7,154 nucleotides of DNA, taken from NCBI GenBank assembly GCA_919902475.1, contig CAKKRA010000007.1, forward strand, positions 1 through 7,154, in the 5' to 3' direction. The stretch's first letter is position 1, and the number at the start of each line of letters is the position of its first letter. Below, one piece after another: positions 5,661 to 7,154 of the stretch. The position numbers and the translations under genes were made by a program. A model generated the notes under the pieces. It did no database searches, was not told the DNA's origin, and saw nothing but the letters and a program-made list of their open reading frames with translations. The DNA comes from Nitrospiria bacterium (GTDB lineage: Bacteria; Nitrospirota; CAKKRA01; 9FT-COMBO-42-15).

Positions 5661-6284
5661 ATGATCGCTATTATAGACTACGGTGTTGGAAATTTAAGAA
5701 GTGTGCAAAAGGCATTTGAGAAGGTTGGGCATACTGCCATTGTAACATCCAATCCAAAAGAGATTGATGATGCAAGGGCGGTTGTACTTCCTGGTGTCGG
5801 CGCATTTGCAAGGTGCATGAGCAATCTGAATGAATATGGCCTTGTTGATATTATCTATAAGACCATTGAAAAGGGCAAGCCCTTTCTTGGAATATGTCTC
5901 GGTATGCAATTGCTCTTTACAGAGGGCGAGGAGTTTGGCATACACAAGGGGCTTGATATTGTAAAGGGGAAGGTAAAGAGATTTCCTGATGGTATGAAAA
6001 CAGATGATGAACAGTTAAAGATCCCTCACATGGGCTGGAACAATCTTATTATTAAAAAGAGTCCACCCATCTTGCAGGATATTGCAGATAGTCCCTTTGT
6101 ATACTTTGTGCACTCCTATTATTGTGCGCCTGATGATAAGGGTGTTATTGCTGCATCATCAGAATATGGCATTGAGTTTACAGCTATGCTCTGGAAGGAC
6201 AATATTTATGCAACACAATTTCATCCGGAGAAAAGTCAAGAGGTAGGTTTAAAAATGTTGAAAAGGTTTGGTGAATTGGTGTGA
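5661..6284 (+). CDS. hisH: Imidazole glycerol phosphate synthase, glutamine amidotransferase subunit
   Basis: HisH is the class I (triad) glutaminase that hydrolyses glutamine and channels ammonia to HisF, which uses it with PRFAR to make imidazole glycerol phosphate and AICAR. The 207 residues are of normal length for the family (about 200). The sequence shows the start MIAIIDYGVGNLRSV, the oxyanion-strand region LPGVGAFARCM (43-53), the nucleophile elbow LGICLGMQLL with Cys79, and the ATQFHPEKSQEVG motif with His188 and Glu190, completing the catalytic triad. PHMGWN (122-127) and YFVHSYY (148-154) are also HisH hallmarks. The ATG at 5661 is preceded by GGAG at 5652-5655 with a 5-nt spacer; a nearby ATG at 5645 is out of frame. 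The final GTGA overlaps hisA by 4 nt. The gene follows a repeat-filled 172-nt gap after hisB. Confidence 0.98.
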   Translation: MIAIIDYGVGNLRSVQKAFEKVGHTAIVTSNPKEIDDARAVVLPGVGAFARCMSNLNEYGLVDIIYKTIEKGKPFLGICLGMQLLFTEGEEFGIHKGLDIVKGKVKRFPDGMKTDDEQLKIPHMGWNNLIIKKSPPILQDIADSPFVYFVHSYYCAPDDKGVIAASSEYGIEFTAMLWKDNIYATQFHPEKSQEVGLKMLKRFGELV

Positions 6285-7006
6285 TTGTTATTCCTGCAAT
6301 AGATTTAAAAGAAGGCAAGTGCGTAAGGCTCCTTCAAGGCAGGATGGAGGATGCAACTGTTTATTCAGATAATCCCGAAGAGACAGCAAAGAGATGGGTT
6401 GCAGAGGGCGCAGAGCTTCTTCATATTGTAGACCTTGACGGCGCATTTACAGGCGGGATGAAGAACCTCTCTGCTATAGAGTCAATAAGAAAGGCAATAA
6501 GGATTCCAGTAGAAGTCGGCGGCGGCATAAGGGATATAGAGAGAATTGATCAGCTTCTATCCCTTGGCGTGAACAGGATTATACTCGGCACTGTTGCTGT
6601 TGAGAAGCCGGAGCTTGTTAAAGAGGCATGCAAAAAATACCCCGGCAGAATACTGGTAGGCATTGATGCAAAGAATGGGTTTGTAGCAACCAAAGGGTGG
6701 GTTGAGGTTACCCAAATAAAGGCAAAGGAGCTTGCCTTAAAGATGCAGGGATACGGTGCTGCTGGTATAATCTATACAGATATATCAAAAGACGGTATGC
6801 TTTCAGGTCCAAATATAGAGGCTACACGCGAGATGGTTGAGTCGCTGAACATCCCTGTCATTGCATCCGGCGGCATATCCTCTATTGATGATATAAAGAG
6901 ATTATCAAATATTAAAGGCCTTTGGGGCGCTATTACAGGAAAGGCGATTTATTCAGGGGCGTTGAATTTAAAAGAGGCAATTAGGATAACAAAAGATGCT
7001 TGCTAA
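6281..7006 (+). CDS. hisA: ProFAR isomerase (phosphoribosylformimino-5-aminoimidazole carboxamide ribotide isomerase)
   Basis: HisA is a TIM-barrel enzyme that performs the Amadori rearrangement of ProFAR to PRFAR, the substrate of the HisH-HisF complex. The 241 residues fit the usual length of about 240. The catalytic aspartates are in place: Asp8 in IPAIDLKEGKCVRL on strand 1 and Asp129 in LVGIDAKNG on strand 5. The two phosphate-binding glycine motifs of the half-barrels are EVGGGIRD (78-85) and ASGGISS (195-201), and YTDISKDGMLSGPN (165-178) is the expected strand-6 loop. The GTG start at 6281 overlaps the hisH stop as GTGA, with GGTGA at 6270-6274 as a plausible ribosome site, so translation is probably coupled to hisH. 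The 3' end overlaps the start of hisF by 11 nt. Priority over the related HisF is clear from the start and the loop sequences. Confidence 0.98.
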   Translation: MIVIPAIDLKEGKCVRLLQGRMEDATVYSDNPEETAKRWVAEGAELLHIVDLDGAFTGGMKNLSAIESIRKAIRIPVEVGGGIRDIERIDQLLSLGVNRIILGTVAVEKPELVKEACKKYPGRILVGIDAKNGFVATKGWVEVTQIKAKELALKMQGYGAAGIIYTDISKDGMLSGPNIEATREMVESLNIPVIASGGISSIDDIKRLSNIKGLWGAITGKAIYSGALNLKEAIRITKDAC

Positions 7007-7154
7007 ACGGATAATCCCCTGTCTTGATGTTAAGGACGGCAGGGTTGTAAAAGGTGTCAGCTTTGTGAATCTCAGGGATGCAGGAGACCCTGTTGAGATA
7101 GCAAAGGTCTATGATGAACAGGGCGCTGATGAGCTTGTGTTTCTTGATATTACA
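6996..7154 (+). CDS. hisF: Imidazole glycerol phosphate synthase, cyclase subunit, N-terminal part; 3' end outside window
   Basis: HisF is the TIM-barrel cyclase that uses ammonia from HisH to convert PRFAR to imidazole glycerol phosphate and AICAR. Only the first 53 residues are visible. They begin MLAKRIIPCLDVKDGRVVKG, with the catalytic Asp11 and the conserved Lys19. They continue FVNLRDAGDPVEIA and end at ELVFLDIT, where Asp51 is the expected strand-2 aspartate. The ATG at 6996 lies inside hisA, giving an 11-nt overlap in another frame, with AGGA at 6983-6986 and a 9-nt spacer. The frame is still open at the window edge. The gene is the HisH partner and is co-transcribed with it through hisA. 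Confidence 0.97.
   Translation, partial: MLAKRIIPCLDVKDGRVVKGVSFVNLRDAGDPVEIAKVYDEQGADELVFLDIT

Overview
This window is a bacterial housekeeping and histidine-biosynthesis cluster, entirely on the + strand: prfA (3' end) - murA - hisG - hisD - hisC - hisB - hisH - hisA - hisF (5' end). Seven genes are complete and two are cut by the window edges. The composition looks moderately AT-rich. The starts are mixed (TTG for murA, GTG for hisA, ATG elsewhere), and the proteins look typical of their families. A prfA/murA/his neighbourhood of this kind is, from memory, seen in Nitrospirota and some Desulfobacterota (Geobacter-like) lineages. I would guess one of those groups, but the sequence does not prove the taxon.

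Layout: positions 1-340 hold the C-terminal end of release factor 1. Positions 403-1665 hold murA (peptidoglycan precursor synthesis). From 1802 onward runs a his operon: ATP phosphoribosyltransferase (short form), histidinol dehydrogenase, histidinol-phosphate aminotransferase, imidazoleglycerol-phosphate dehydratase, the HisH glutaminase, the HisA isomerase and the HisF cyclase. HisH and HisF form the IGP synthase that consumes the HisA product. HisB then dehydrates IGP, HisC transaminates, and HisD makes the last two oxidations to histidine. HisG starts the pathway. HisI/HisE, histidinol-phosphate phosphatase and HisZ are not in the window.

Junctions fall into two classes. hisG/hisD, hisH/hisA and hisA/hisF overlap (4, 4 and 11 nt), and hisC/hisB are 13 nt apart with a strong Shine-Dalgarno. 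The other four junctions each carry non-coding repetitive or palindromic DNA. prfA-murA and hisB-hisH share a GGCTAA-rich repeat (24 nt, 23 identical). murA-hisG holds a roughly 109-nt imperfect palindrome. hisD-hisC holds a CCCT-periodic hairpin. hisB-hisH also holds a degenerate 9-bp tandem array followed by the same array inverted.

I see no undescribed multi-gene system here. What deserves a second look is the non-coding DNA: several apparently unrelated small repeat families lodged exactly at the non-overlapping gene junctions of an essential operon. The absence of prmC between prfA and murA is also worth checking. No gene-free stretch exceeds 300 bases; the longest is 172 bases (5489-5660).
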